Under the pieces are notes generated by a model. The model worked only from the letters and a program-made list of their open reading frames with translations. It ran no database searches and was not told where the DNA came from. Shown here one piece after another: positions 26,404 through 34,797 of a DNA stretch of 64,000 bases (the stretch's first letter is position 1; every line of letters begins with the position of its first letter). This DNA comes from JAIQFL01 sp035295745. GTDB taxonomy: Bacteria; Acidobacteriota; Terriglobia; Bryobacterales; Bryobacteraceae. The stretch spans positions 1 through 64,000 of the forward strand of contig DATGIL010000102.1 of assembly GCA_035295745.1 (NCBI GenBank), in the 5' to 3' direction. The position numbers were made by a program, and so were the translations under genes.

Positions 26404-26588
26404 CGCATGCACGATCTGCGACGCACTTGCGCGAGGCTCTGCCACTTGGCCGGCGGCGAGCTGGATCAGATCCAATTCTTGCTAGGGCACGTTTCCATCC
26501 AGACACCGGGCGCTACCTCGGATGCAAGCAGAAGCTCCGCGACGCAGTCAATGACCGAATGGGCATCGAGCCGGAAGCAAATCCCTGA
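26404..26588 (+). pseudogene. Tyrosine recombinase, 3' fragment
   Basis: Reads the C-terminal catalytic end of a phage-type integrase: HDLRRTCARLCHLAGGELDQ, then IQFLLGHVSIQT, and after a one-base frame change GRYLGCKQKLRDAVNDRMGI ending at a stop at 26586-26588. The HxxR box, the second His and the catalytic Tyr are all readable, but the frame is broken just before the Tyr and the N-terminal three quarters are absent. It is closely alike to the decayed integrase at 29773-30779 and points toward it. Confidence 0.8.
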
Positions 26589-26685
26589 CGAAGTCCAGCG
26601 GCGGATCGGCCGCCCCTTCGCGACCAGGCCGTTCTCTACCCGGGCGGCAGTTCTCACCGTAGGGCTACACGTGAATCAGACGCAG

Positions 26686-29511
26686 CTACTGGCCTGAAAT
26701 CGTGAGATACGCACCTGCGGGCGACGTGATACTGCCGATCCGAATCTGCAGAGGCTGGTTTCCCGTCGCCACACCAGCCGGGATGCGGATGTTCAACTGT
26801 GAAATCGGCTCACCGGGCGCAGCACCGACGTAGAGCACATCGCTCGCCGCCAAAGTCACAGTTCCCAACGTAACCATAACCGGGCTCGTCACCTGCGCCG
26901 TGCCGGCCGCAACGGTTCCGGGCACAAGCGGCGGATTAGTGGGGCCAAATCCCGACCCGAAGACCGACACGAGGTCCCCAGGGTGCGCGGGTAAAAACGC
27001 CGTGCCCAACGAGGACGGGCCCACATAGCCATACGTCACCGCGTTGACCGCCGCAACCGGGTTCTGCCCGTTCGCATTGTGTGCAAAGTAGAAGAACTCT
27101 GGCGAGGATGCGGCGACCACAACCGTTCGCGCGGCCGATTGCGCGGCGTTTGCCGTGCCACATCCCGTGATCACAGTCACGCTAACCGTAGAACCGGGTG
27201 CCACGGCCGGCGCGACGGCGTTAATCTGGTTCGGGAGCACGGCCAGCAAGGGCGCGTTCAATCCGCCCACCGTCACGCAAACCCCGCCCAGGTTTGTGGG
27301 AAGCGGGCCGTCAGCCGGATTCGCGCTCGCGCTCGTTCCGACAGGCAAGAAGTCCTGGCCGTAGATGCTAAATAAAGCGCCGGGCGAGATGGTCGTGACC
27401 GGGGGAACGCTTCCGCCGATTCCCGCGATGCCTCCTGCCGCAATCGACGGCCCCGAAACTGCCAGCGTGACGCTCACGCTGGTGCCCATCGCCTGCGCCG
27501 TGAGGGTCACCGGCCCGCTCACCGGGCCCGCAACCACCATCGCACTCGCCATGCCATTCGCATCCGTCAATACTTCGGCCGGAGCTTTAAAATTCGCCGA
27601 CCCTTGAACCACCGCAAAACTCACCAATGTGTTCGGTAGCGGATTTCCCGCCGAATCCGTCACCTGAACCGTCAAAGGCACCGTGGCACCAACGCCAGGT
27701 GGGGCCGCCTGCGCGTCTCCCGCCAGTTTGGTGATTTTCACGCCGCTTACGGGCTGAAATTCGAACCACGTGCGGAATGCGCACGAGTTGTTTACGCCCG
27801 TATACTCCAGCCAGAGCGGAAAGGGCGGCGCGGCGATGTTGGAGCCCACTGCATTCCTTAGGCGAGTGGCTGTGGCCGAGAAAGGGAATCGCGCCAGGTA
27901 CGGTTCCACCCAGGCCAGATACGAGGGCACATTACTGTTGAATACCCCTGTGAAATCGGGCGGATCGCCCGGATTGCCTTCGAAACAAACGCCCCCGCCC
28001 GCCTTCGAATACTGATACATCAACGAAGGATTGTCGTGGGCATTCAAGAAGTACTCGATCGTGGTCTCGAGCGTTTTCCCGTTCACGCCCATATGCCACA
28101 AGTCGTATCCCTGCGTCGCCGCCATCTCGGCAATGGTTGACAACTGCAGAATATCCACGTCGCTGTATGTCGCCGAACACGCACTGCGCTCGGCCTCGAG
28201 CGGAAAGCTGCCGTCTGTCCGCATCTGGTTCAGCGCCACATAAAACTCCTGCACCGCGTTCGCAAACGTTTGGTTATCACCGCGCCGGATCGCGTCCGCC
28301 ATTTGTACCGAAGCTCCGTAATAGCCCCAGTTATTGGTGAACGCCTGAGCGCCATTCACCCCGCCCGGGATAGACGCGCGCGGCATGATGCGGTTCTCCA
28401 GCCAATTCTCGATGAGTTGAGCGTCGGATGCAGAGAGCGCAGGATCGTTTCGCAGCACACTCCACAGCGGAACAATCGACTTTGCCAAACCCATCAGCGC
28501 GTACTCGTAGGGCAACCCGGCGTCAGAGAACGCCGGGTCGATTTGCGGCGCGTCCGCTTTCGCCCACGCGCGCAGGTTCGAGGTCAGCACTTGAAAAGAG
28601 TGGCTTGTTCCCAAGCCCAGGTACTCTCCACCCCACGGGATAATGAGCTGATTCAGCGCGTCCATCGAGTCTGCCGCGGTGCAAACCGCATAGGCATTGT
28701 CTGGCCTCGGGTAAGTACAGGTAAACGGCGCAGCCGGAGGAACCGACGGATTCGCCGTTGCCGCAATGATTGTTTGCGCCTGCCCTGCAAGCGTGATGAG
28801 GTCCGAAGAAGTCCACAGCGGCAGCCCCGAAGCGGCCGGCTCCGTCGTAAAACTCGCCGCTTTCAAGATCGATTGCGCATTCATGAATACCGCAAACGCC
28901 GCCTGCTCCAGGGCAACTGAAGCCGGCGGTGCGCCGTACAAGACCGCCGTGCCCGCCGCCGGGTCGACGTTGTACCCAATGGAGCTCGTTAATCCGGGGA
29001 TGTTGGACAGGCCCGGATTGCCAGGGTGAATCTCGAGTACGAACTGGGTAGATCCCCGATTACGTTCCATCTTGAACCCGAACATCGGGCTACTATAGCC
29101 GGCCGACGTCGAGAAATTCTCAAACGTCACATTCAGAAACTCCTGAACTGTCTCGCCGTTTCCGCTCGAAAACGAGACCTCCAGTATCTGAGCTTGCACG
29201 TTGGTGTAGGAGATGCTGACGGGCGAAAGAAGAAACGGAATCGTCGCACTCGATTGGCAGAGGGCCTGGGTCTTCGCCGCGCCCAACGCGCCCAGCGCCT
29301 TTAGCCGCAGCGCCGGATCATAGAAAATCGCCTTCGGATTGGTTACTCTATAATCCTCAAACCGGATTCCGCCAATCGTAGACGTATCGACGGTGTAGCA
29401 GTCGGACTGGTCATTGGTATCGCAAACCTGCGCGGAATGTCTGGTCTGTGCGTTGCCGAGGGCAGATAGCGCGAGTCCGCAGGCAAAGATGCGAAAGGCT
29501 CCCCTCATCAT
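26686..29511 (-). CDS. Secreted PL5-like alginate lyase with Ig-like and TIGR03437 domains
   Basis: A 941-residue exported protein (leader MMRGAFRIFACGLALSALGN, then AQ). After an N-terminal region of unclear fold, residues of about 300-560 resemble the (alpha/alpha)6 alginate lyase domain: NNWGYYGASVQMADAI corresponds to the NNHSYW motif of AlgL, and DGSFPLEAERSACSATYSD to its product-side Arg/Tyr/His segment. The active-site His and RxxRA details differ, so activity or substrate may differ. An Ig-like domain (VTDSAGNPLPNTLVSFAVVQ) and the TIGR03437 module (ISPGALFSIYGQDF to IRIGSITSPAGAYLTISGQ) close the protein. It lies between two convergent integrase remnants. Confidence 0.8.
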   Translation of the reverse strand: MMRGAFRIFACGLALSALGNAQTRHSAQVCDTNDQSDCYTVDTSTIGGIRFEDYRVTNPKAIFYDPALRLKALGALGAAKTQALCQSSATIPFLLSPVSISYTNVQAQILEVSFSSGNGETVQEFLNVTFENFSTSAGYSSPMFGFKMERNRGSTQFVLEIHPGNPGLSNIPGLTSSIGYNVDPAAGTAVLYGAPPASVALEQAAFAVFMNAQSILKAASFTTEPAASGLPLWTSSDLITLAGQAQTIIAATANPSVPPAAPFTCTYPRPDNAYAVCTAADSMDALNQLIIPWGGEYLGLGTSHSFQVLTSNLRAWAKADAPQIDPAFSDAGLPYEYALMGLAKSIVPLWSVLRNDPALSASDAQLIENWLENRIMPRASIPGGVNGAQAFTNNWGYYGASVQMADAIRRGDNQTFANAVQEFYVALNQMRTDGSFPLEAERSACSATYSDVDILQLSTIAEMAATQGYDLWHMGVNGKTLETTIEYFLNAHDNPSLMYQYSKAGGGVCFEGNPGDPPDFTGVFNSNVPSYLAWVEPYLARFPFSATATRLRNAVGSNIAAPPFPLWLEYTGVNNSCAFRTWFEFQPVSGVKITKLAGDAQAAPPGVGATVPLTVQVTDSAGNPLPNTLVSFAVVQGSANFKAPAEVLTDANGMASAMVVAGPVSGPVTLTAQAMGTSVSVTLAVSGPSIAAGGIAGIGGSVPPVTTISPGALFSIYGQDFLPVGTSASANPADGPLPTNLGGVCVTVGGLNAPLLAVLPNQINAVAPAVAPGSTVSVTVITGCGTANAAQSAARTVVVAASSPEFFYFAHNANGQNPVAAVNAVTYGYVGPSSLGTAFLPAHPGDLVSVFGSGFGPTNPPLVPGTVAAGTAQVTSPVMVTLGTVTLAASDVLYVGAAPGEPISQLNIRIPAGVATGNQPLQIRIGSITSPAGAYLTISGQ

Positions 29512-29772
29512 TCAAGACAATATATGCGAAGTTGCGGCCAGACGGGATGCCACCATTCTTCGAGACCTTTGGACGGATATTCGATCGCTAATTCATCTTT
29601 GGCAGCCGTGACCCACTCATAACGCCACTATCGCATCGATTCGGCGAAATCGGAACAGGCGATGTGTAGTCGACTACCGTTTAGGAACGACTCCCGAAAG
29701 CACTTAGCTTAAAAACGAGCGCGCCGATGAGATCTGGCTTTCGGCCGAAGATCCTCCCTGACGGCGCAGCGT

Positions 29773-30779
29773 TTACCGACCTGAGAGAAGTGCTCCGAGT
29801 GGATCGTCGGCTACCCTTCCAGGGCTGAAGTTTTCAGGGTCTGGCTCGATTCCGATACGATCGTTGACCGCCGAAGAAATACGCTGGGTGCAGCCCAGAT
29901 GACGTTCCGTCGTCTGCACGGAGACGTGGCCGAAGAGAAACTGAATCTGCTCCAATTCGCCGCCGGCCGCACGGCAGAGGCGAGCGCAACTGCGTCGGAG
30001 GTCATGAGGCGCGAGTTTGCTCACGCCAATTTTGGCGGCGAACTCCTTTACGACATGCCAGACCAGCTTCTCCGTTACCCCCTCGCACCAAATTCTGCCA
30101 GCGCTGCTCACCCGTCTGAATAGGCTGCCCGTGCTAATTCCGGCGACCGTCGTCCAGTTGTCCAGCAGGGCATGCACCCAATCCGGAACAGGAATAGTTC
30201 GAACGTGACCCGCCTTTCCGCGCAAATTTACGATTGCCCAATGCCCTTCCCGCTGCTGGAGGTGGCCAAAGGTAAGCGTAGCGACTTCGTGCCGACGCAG
30301 TCCGCAGGACAGCAGCAAGGCAAGAAGACACGTTTGCCTTTGAGCTGTTCGCCGTCTGGCGCATGCCAAAGCGCTACCGCTTGTTCGGCCGTCAACCAGT
30401 TGCCCAGCCTGATGCCTAGTTTCTTTACGCCCTTGACGCGCCGGATTCCGGCCGCCAAGTCGGCGCTAAGAAGCCCACAATCCGCGGCCTCGTACGCCAG
30501 TCGGCGAACTGCTCCCACTCGGAGATTGATAGTGCCTGGGGCCAGATTCCGCGACTCCAGATTCATCCGATAACGGACGACAACGGTCTTGCTGAAAGAC
30601 AGCCGTGGCTCAGAGCAGTACCAATCTACAAATTCGTCGATGGCGTGGCGATAGCCACGCTGCGCATCCGGACAGGAGAGACTGTTAAGTACCGCGGACT
30701 TCGCCACTTCGAGGTCCGGCAGTCGTAGAACCGATTTCGTCGCCGGTCGTTTGGCATTGCGTCGCTGCTTCTGCTTCAT
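29773..30779 (-). pseudogene. Tyrosine recombinase, frameshifted and with catalytic Tyr replaced
   Basis: A full-length-sized phage-type integrase (about 335 residues) in two frames. From ATG 30779 (GGAGG upstream) come the SAM-like DNA-binding part (RGYRHAIDEFVDWYCSEPRL, TINLRVGAVRRLAYEA) and LTAEQAVALWHAPDGEQ. The frame changes near 30325-30335, after which CGLRRHEVATL (Arg I), GKAGHVRTIPVP (Lys), HDLRRSCARL (His-x-x-Arg) and GHVSVQTTERHLG follow. In the last motif the catalytic Tyr is His (CAT). Both the frameshift and the Tyr loss say it is inactive. Confidence 0.88.
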
Positions 30780-30971
30780 TACCCGTGGCCTCCACGCCAC
30801 GAGTTGATCATCTACCCGGCAGCGATGGGCACTTGTCCGTTTAGACGTCTTTCCGCCCGAAACCTGCCGGAAGCGAATGTCCGCTCGTTCCGAGCTGAGG
30901 TCTGCCCTCAGTTCGTGCTCGTGCAGCACTCACTCGACCACGGCCCGCACCTTGCAAACCACGCCAAATTC

Positions 30972-31803
30972 TCAGATCAGAGGAGCCTCACTGGTAATTA
31001 CAGCCGCGGTGAAACCGCAAGATCGTGCGAAACGTTCAATCGCGTCTTTGTTCCCAGGACGATAAACGCCGGGGCCTTGAACAATGACGTTGATGTCGTC
31101 TGATTCCACCGGGATCTCGATGTACGGGACGAAGTGCCCATTTACGGTTCGAAATCTTACCGAGGTCGCATCCTTCGGACGACCGATCAACCGCCATTCC
31201 CGCTCGCCGCTGAAGAGCTCGTGCTTGAATCGGTACAAGTGCATCAGCGTATATCCGATTGCCGCTGCGATAAGCGTACGCTGGCCAGTGGCGTCCAGAT
31301 CCCGGGAGGCATTGATTGCGGTGCTAAAGAGTGAATCGAGAAAACGGACCTGGTCAGCGCGCGTGTAGATGAGAGGCAACAAGTTTGCCGTCTTCTTGGC
31401 AAGATACTCAGAGCTAAAACCGATAGCGTACCCGTCGCGTGTGTGTGTATTATCCCCGCCATTGGCTCAAGAGATCGCCATCCACGCAGAATGATGCAAC
31501 ATAGTGCGGGGGCTGTTGGTTCACCCCTTTGTCCAATTTGGGAATCAATTCGGCTGATGCCTCGGCGCCAGCTTGAGCCGTTAGGCGCTCTTTCACGACT
31601 TCGAATGCGTAGGTAAACTCAGAGCGATCATTTAGAAAATCGAACTGAGTCGCCCAAATGGTCCGAGTGCGGAGAATGCCCCAAAGTCCTTCCCCGTTGG
31701 TATAGTGATACAGATGCTCTGGAAGTGGCTCCGTGGGAATTTCCGTCCGTTCCTTCGCAGCGCGGAGCACATTGATCGCGGCTGTGATCTTCTCGTCTAC
31801 CAT
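30972..31803 (-). pseudogene. DUF2971 family protein, broken at a (GT)5 tract
   Basis: Two frames join into one DUF2971 protein of about 275 residues. The first (from 31803) holds LPEHLYHYTNGEGLWGILRT, IWATQFDFLNDRSEF and SFCVDGDLLSQWRG; the second holds DGYAIGFSSEYL, HLYRFKHELFSGEREWRLIG and the C-terminal end. Between them an in-frame TAA and a reading-frame change coincide with a GT dinucleotide repeat (31439-31448). DUF2971 proteins are poorly understood and frequent in accessory and defence-type regions. Here the gene adjoins the decayed integrase. Confidence 0.8.
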
Positions 31804-32310
31804 TGGCTTTGGGGTTCAGGCTGGAGTTTTGATTCGGGACAGATCCTTTGATCGTCGCATATCGGTCCCTGGAAACAATTGTAAGGGATTCTTGGGCCTC
31901 CGGGGTTCGACTCTGCGGGCGAAGATGATCCGCATTTTTCGCTCGTAGGAATGAGTCGGTGTGCCGGCCATCTGTCGATTCGGACGGCGAACGCAGCTCT
32001 GGGAAGGCTCACCGTGTCCGGCCGGATCACTGCAGCCTCGTGCAGATCGCCGACACAGCCCTCGCCCGGAGTGAGTGGTCGGCATTCCGGACAAAGGTTC
32101 CAGGCAACGATTGCCTTCGGAGCCTTTCTCCGAGTACCGCGTCATCCGGCCCGAATTGCGGGACAAGAGCGGGCTTTGGAAAGTTGGACGCTTCGATGCT
32201 TGTATAGTCTGGGTGATCGCTAATCAGATCTTGGTGTCGGGGGCATATTGCCGAAACGGCAGGCGCAGTGGCCCAAAGGGAGGCGCGAATAGAGAACTTT
32301 AGCAATCGCC
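31804..32310. other. Non-coding stretch with a palindromic interspersed repeat
   Basis: About 500 bp with no gene that I can support. It includes one copy of the 60-bp repeat described at 32088-32147. Open frames across it (for example the reverse frame at 31816-32166) read through that repeat and have no recognisable domain. Confidence 0.5.
32088..32147 (+). repeat. 60-bp palindromic interspersed repeat, copy 1
   Basis: Starts TCCGGACAAAGG and contains AGGCAA-CGA-TTGCCT nested inside AAAGGTTCC / GGAGCCTTT arms, so its RNA or single strand folds into one hairpin. A second copy at 39807-39866 differs at only two positions. It is REP-like in size and symmetry and lies outside genes in both places. 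Confidence 0.7.
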
Positions 32311-33345
32311 TTAGGAACCCAGGCCGCTATTCCCGATGCCTGGTTGTAGCGCCGGTCCCAGTAGCGCCGGGTTCGGAACAATTTTGCCGGCCGTGATGGA
32401 ATGAACTGTCTCCACGATCATGGCGTTCAGAGGCGCGGGGACGCCTAACCGCCGTGCGACGCCTACCACGTATCCATTAATGAAATCGATCTCGGTAGGG
32501 CGGCCGCGCTGAATGTCCTGAAGCATAGATGGCTTCGCATCTCCGTAGCCCTTGAGAAGCTGCCCGATCCAAGCGTCGTGAGCCTCACTAGCAACGCTGC
32601 GGCCGCACCAGCCCGGAGGAATCGGGTCGACCAACATCCGTTCCGGCCGTGCCCCGAAGGCGAGCGCTATAGACAGTGCCTCATCATAGGTCCGGTTGAA
32701 GATTTCTTTTCCGTTCGCAGCGTTGATAAACTCGCGCATCGTGCAGCCTGCGATCGCGCCTATCGTGGTTACCGAACAATTTACAAGAAGCTTCGACCAA
32801 ACAGCGCCGCGAAAATTATTCGTGGTGCACACCTGGACAGCGCGCCCCAAGGATCGCTGGACTTGCTCCGTCCGCTCACTTTCGCCACCGGCAAGTTCTC
32901 CGATGAGCAGATGGCCGTGGTTGCGCTGCTCGTACACGCCCGACGTCTCCATCGTGGCTCCCAGATTCGAGAGGCCGCCGAGCACGCAGCCGCCAACCCG
33001 GTCCCCAAGCATCTGTGGCACGCCACCATTCTGGATCGGTAGCAGAGTGGCACCCGGTTTGAGCAGGCGCAATAGTCTGGGAGCGACCTCGATGGCGTCG
33101 TGAGCCTTGGTCGCCAGGACGATCAGGTCAAAGCGGTGGGAGCCGTCGTACGCCTCCAAGGGGGCAATCCGCATTGCCTCGACCGCAAAGGCGCCTCCCA
33201 CTCCGATTACCCGCAGTCCGGAGGCCTTCAGTCTGGCCGCCGACTCGGCATCCCGTGTCGCGAGCGACACGGAGGCGCCGGCAGCCGTCAGGCGCGCCGA
33301 GATCAGTCCACCCAGTGCTCCTATCCCGACGATCAAAATGTTCAT
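32311..33345 (-). CDS. panE: 2-dehydropantoate 2-reductase (PanE/ApbA family)
   Basis: A 344-residue NADPH-dependent ketopantoate reductase-like protein. The Rossmann motif GIGALGGLISARL is at the N-terminus; LIVLATKAHD, LPIQNGG and the K-containing VWSKLLVNCSVTTIGA segment, then GRPTEIDFINGYVV, are the family signature. I chose ATG 33345 (GGAA upstream) because it starts directly at the nucleotide-binding strand. The cluster context (RidA, decayed PhzF, MocR regulator) suggests catabolic or amino-acid related use instead of pantothenate synthesis; that is inference, as PanE paralogues are common. Confidence 0.88.
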   Translation of the reverse strand: MNILIVGIGALGGLISARLTAAGASVSLATRDAESAARLKASGLRVIGVGGAFAVEAMRIAPLEAYDGSHRFDLIVLATKAHDAIEVAPRLLRLLKPGATLLPIQNGGVPQMLGDRVGGCVLGGLSNLGATMETSGVYEQRNHGHLLIGELAGGESERTEQVQRSLGRAVQVCTTNNFRGAVWSKLLVNCSVTTIGAIAGCTMREFINAANGKEIFNRTYDEALSIALAFGARPERMLVDPIPPGWCGRSVASEAHDAWIGQLLKGYGDAKPSMLQDIQRGRPTEIDFINGYVVGVARRLGVPAPLNAMIVETVHSITAGKIVPNPALLGPALQPGIGNSGLGS

Positions 33346-33399
33346 GCTTCCCGACTCCGCACTACGCTGCACCTCTGCCCGATTTGCCGGCCGTCGCTG

Positions 33400-33759
33400 A
33401 AACGCTGGACGCTGGGAGCAGACCTGTTCTCCGTGGACGACCAATTTACCAGTTTTCCGGAGCCGGAGAGGACCACCAATACCAGGCTTTGGGACAGGCG
33501 CCGCCCGCTTCGAATCCGCCGGTCCCGCGAAGGGCAGTTCCTTCGCCGGCGTAAATCTGCGGACAGGAGCCGCGCGGTCCGATCGCGTTGGCGGAAGCAC
33601 AAACGCGGATTCCGTCAAGTTGAGTTCCCGCGCGATCTTTGCATCGCCGAGGCGTCAAACTCCGAGGCTTCCGGAAAAGACTGCCAGCGAATTTCCTGAC
33701 GACGGCGCCTTTGTGAAAACGTCAACAACGGTGTACGAGTATGATCTCGTCCGGGTCAC
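33400..33759 (-). pseudogene. PhzF family isomerase-like gene, decayed
   Basis: A GTG at 33759 overlaps the RidA stop and opens YSYTVVDVFTKAPSSGNSLA, then VFSGSLGV, a TGA in frame (33655-33657), and then in the same frame ARELNLTESAFVLPPTRSD and RRFTPAKELPFAGP. This is the N-terminal domain of PhzF-type isomerases, in which FTxxPFxGNPLAVF and ELPFAGHPT are conserved. After ELPFAG the frame is lost and only remnants remain before panE, so about half of the usual 290-residue protein is missing. The 3' limit given is approximate. Confidence 0.75.
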
Positions 33760-34217
33760 CGGTCGTGAACCTCCGCGATCAGGTCTATCTCTACGCAGGA
33801 TCCGAACGGCACCTGCGCTACGCCAAACGCGCTTCGGGCGTGCATGCCGTCCTCTCCAAATACTTGGGCGAGCAGTTCCGACGCGCCATTCGCCACAAGG
33901 TGTTGCTCCGTGAATGTTGGCGCGCTGTTCACCAGGCACATAAGCTTGATGATTCGCCTGATGTTGTTCAGATCACCGACGGCGAGATTCAGGGTTGCCA
34001 ACAAATCGATGGCGACGCTCCATGCGGCTCTGTTTCCGAGTTCGGTGGTGACATTCAGACCAAGCTGCCCGACCCACGGCTTACCGTTCTGCTTGGCAAT
34101 ATGCCCTGACACAAAGATCTGATTGCCACTACGGACAAAAGGGACGAAGGCTGCCACCGGCGGCGTAACTTCGGGCAGCGTGATCCCCAACTGAGCGATT
34201 CTTTCGTAGACTGACAC
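33756..34217 (-). CDS. RidA (YjgF/YER057c/UK114) family protein
   Basis: About 153 residues from GTG 34217, chosen because GGAGGAG lies upstream; a TTG at 34256 would add 13 residues with no family match. Conserved pieces are GITLPEV, FVSGHIAKQNGK, AWSVAIDLLATLNLAVGDLNNIRRIIKLMCLVNS split over the core, and AQVPFGSCVEIDLIAEV at the end. The RidA fold forms trimers that hydrolyse reactive imines/enamines made by PLP enzymes, but the key Arg of true RidA is not clear here, so this is a Rid-subfamily member of unknown substrate. Its stop overlaps the start of the PhzF remnant. Confidence 0.85.
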   Translation of the reverse strand: MSVYERIAQLGITLPEVTPPVAAFVPFVRSGNQIFVSGHIAKQNGKPWVGQLGLNVTTELGNRAAWSVAIDLLATLNLAVGDLNNIRRIIKLMCLVNSAPTFTEQHLVANGASELLAQVFGEDGMHARSAFGVAQVPFGSCVEIDLIAEVHDR

Positions 34218-34269
34218 TCGCCTCTCCTCCAAATTTGTGTTCTCAGGGACGGGCAACTGTTTGGTACCA

Positions 34270-34664
34270 CTATTGAGGTGGCAGGCCCTCTGCCATAAAC
34301 ATGCGGCTTACCGAAGCCCCCTGCCTGATCGGTTTGATGGCCTCATAGGCAGGCGAGTTATACCAGGCCAGAGCTTTCCCGGTGCTGTCGAACGCGAGCA
34401 CCACGATGCTCTTCGGCGGTTGGCCCTCGAGAGCCTGAGTCTTGCCGCCACGGACGACATAATGGAAGCTGCCCCTGAAAGGCGCCAGCGTTTCCGGAAC
34501 CTTCTCTGCGTACTTTTGAAAGGCAGCGCGGTCGGTTACGTCGGTTTCCGCGATTAGATAGGCGGCGGCGTTTTGGCCTCCTGCGCGTGAACCGCCATGA
34601 GGCTCACTGCCCCGATCGCAATGCCTGCGAGCAGCGCCAGTGCCAGGTTGCCATTCGTATTCAT
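34270..34664 (-). pseudogene. Exported DUF1330 protein, single-base frameshift
   Basis: ATG 34664 has a strong AAGGAG site and encodes a signal peptide (MNTNGNLALALLAGIAIGAV, then SLMAVHAQEAKTPP). The DUF1330 body (AAYLIAETDVTDRAAFQKYA, then FHYVVRGGKTQALEG, SPAYEAIKPIRQGA) is in another frame. The change lies in a run of CGC triplets at about 34561-34571, so one inserted or lost base explains it. With that base restored the protein would be about 130 residues and periplasmic. DUF1330 is a ferredoxin-like dimeric fold with no firm function. It heads the cluster divergent from the MocR regulator. Confidence 0.78.
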
Positions 34665-34726
34665 TACGTGTTCTCCTTCTGTGGGTTGTCCACACACCCA
34701 CAGAATATGTGCAGGCCGCGCTTTAA

Positions 34727-34786
34727 GTACAGTGTCAGAATATGGGGATTATTACCATAACAGTTGTACTGTACGCTTCTGTTATG
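34727..34786. promoter_or_regulatory. Divergent operator region of the MocR-type regulator
   Basis: Within the 133-bp divergent gap: a perfect inverted repeat CATAACAG (34756-34763) and CTGTTATG (34779-34786) with 15 bp between; a nested palindrome ACAGT-TGT-ACTGT (34760-34772); and GTACAG (34727-34732) as an opposite copy of CTGTAC (34769-34774). MocR/PdxR regulators bind repeated short sites in such gaps. The binding itself is inferred. Confidence 0.5.
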
Positions 34787-34797
34787 CTTGATGAGCC

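Noticed and set aside
31816..32166. Minus-strand frame across the 60-bp repeat
   Set aside because: The similar frame at the other repeat copy shows that the apparent similarity is due to the repeat DNA, not to a shared protein.
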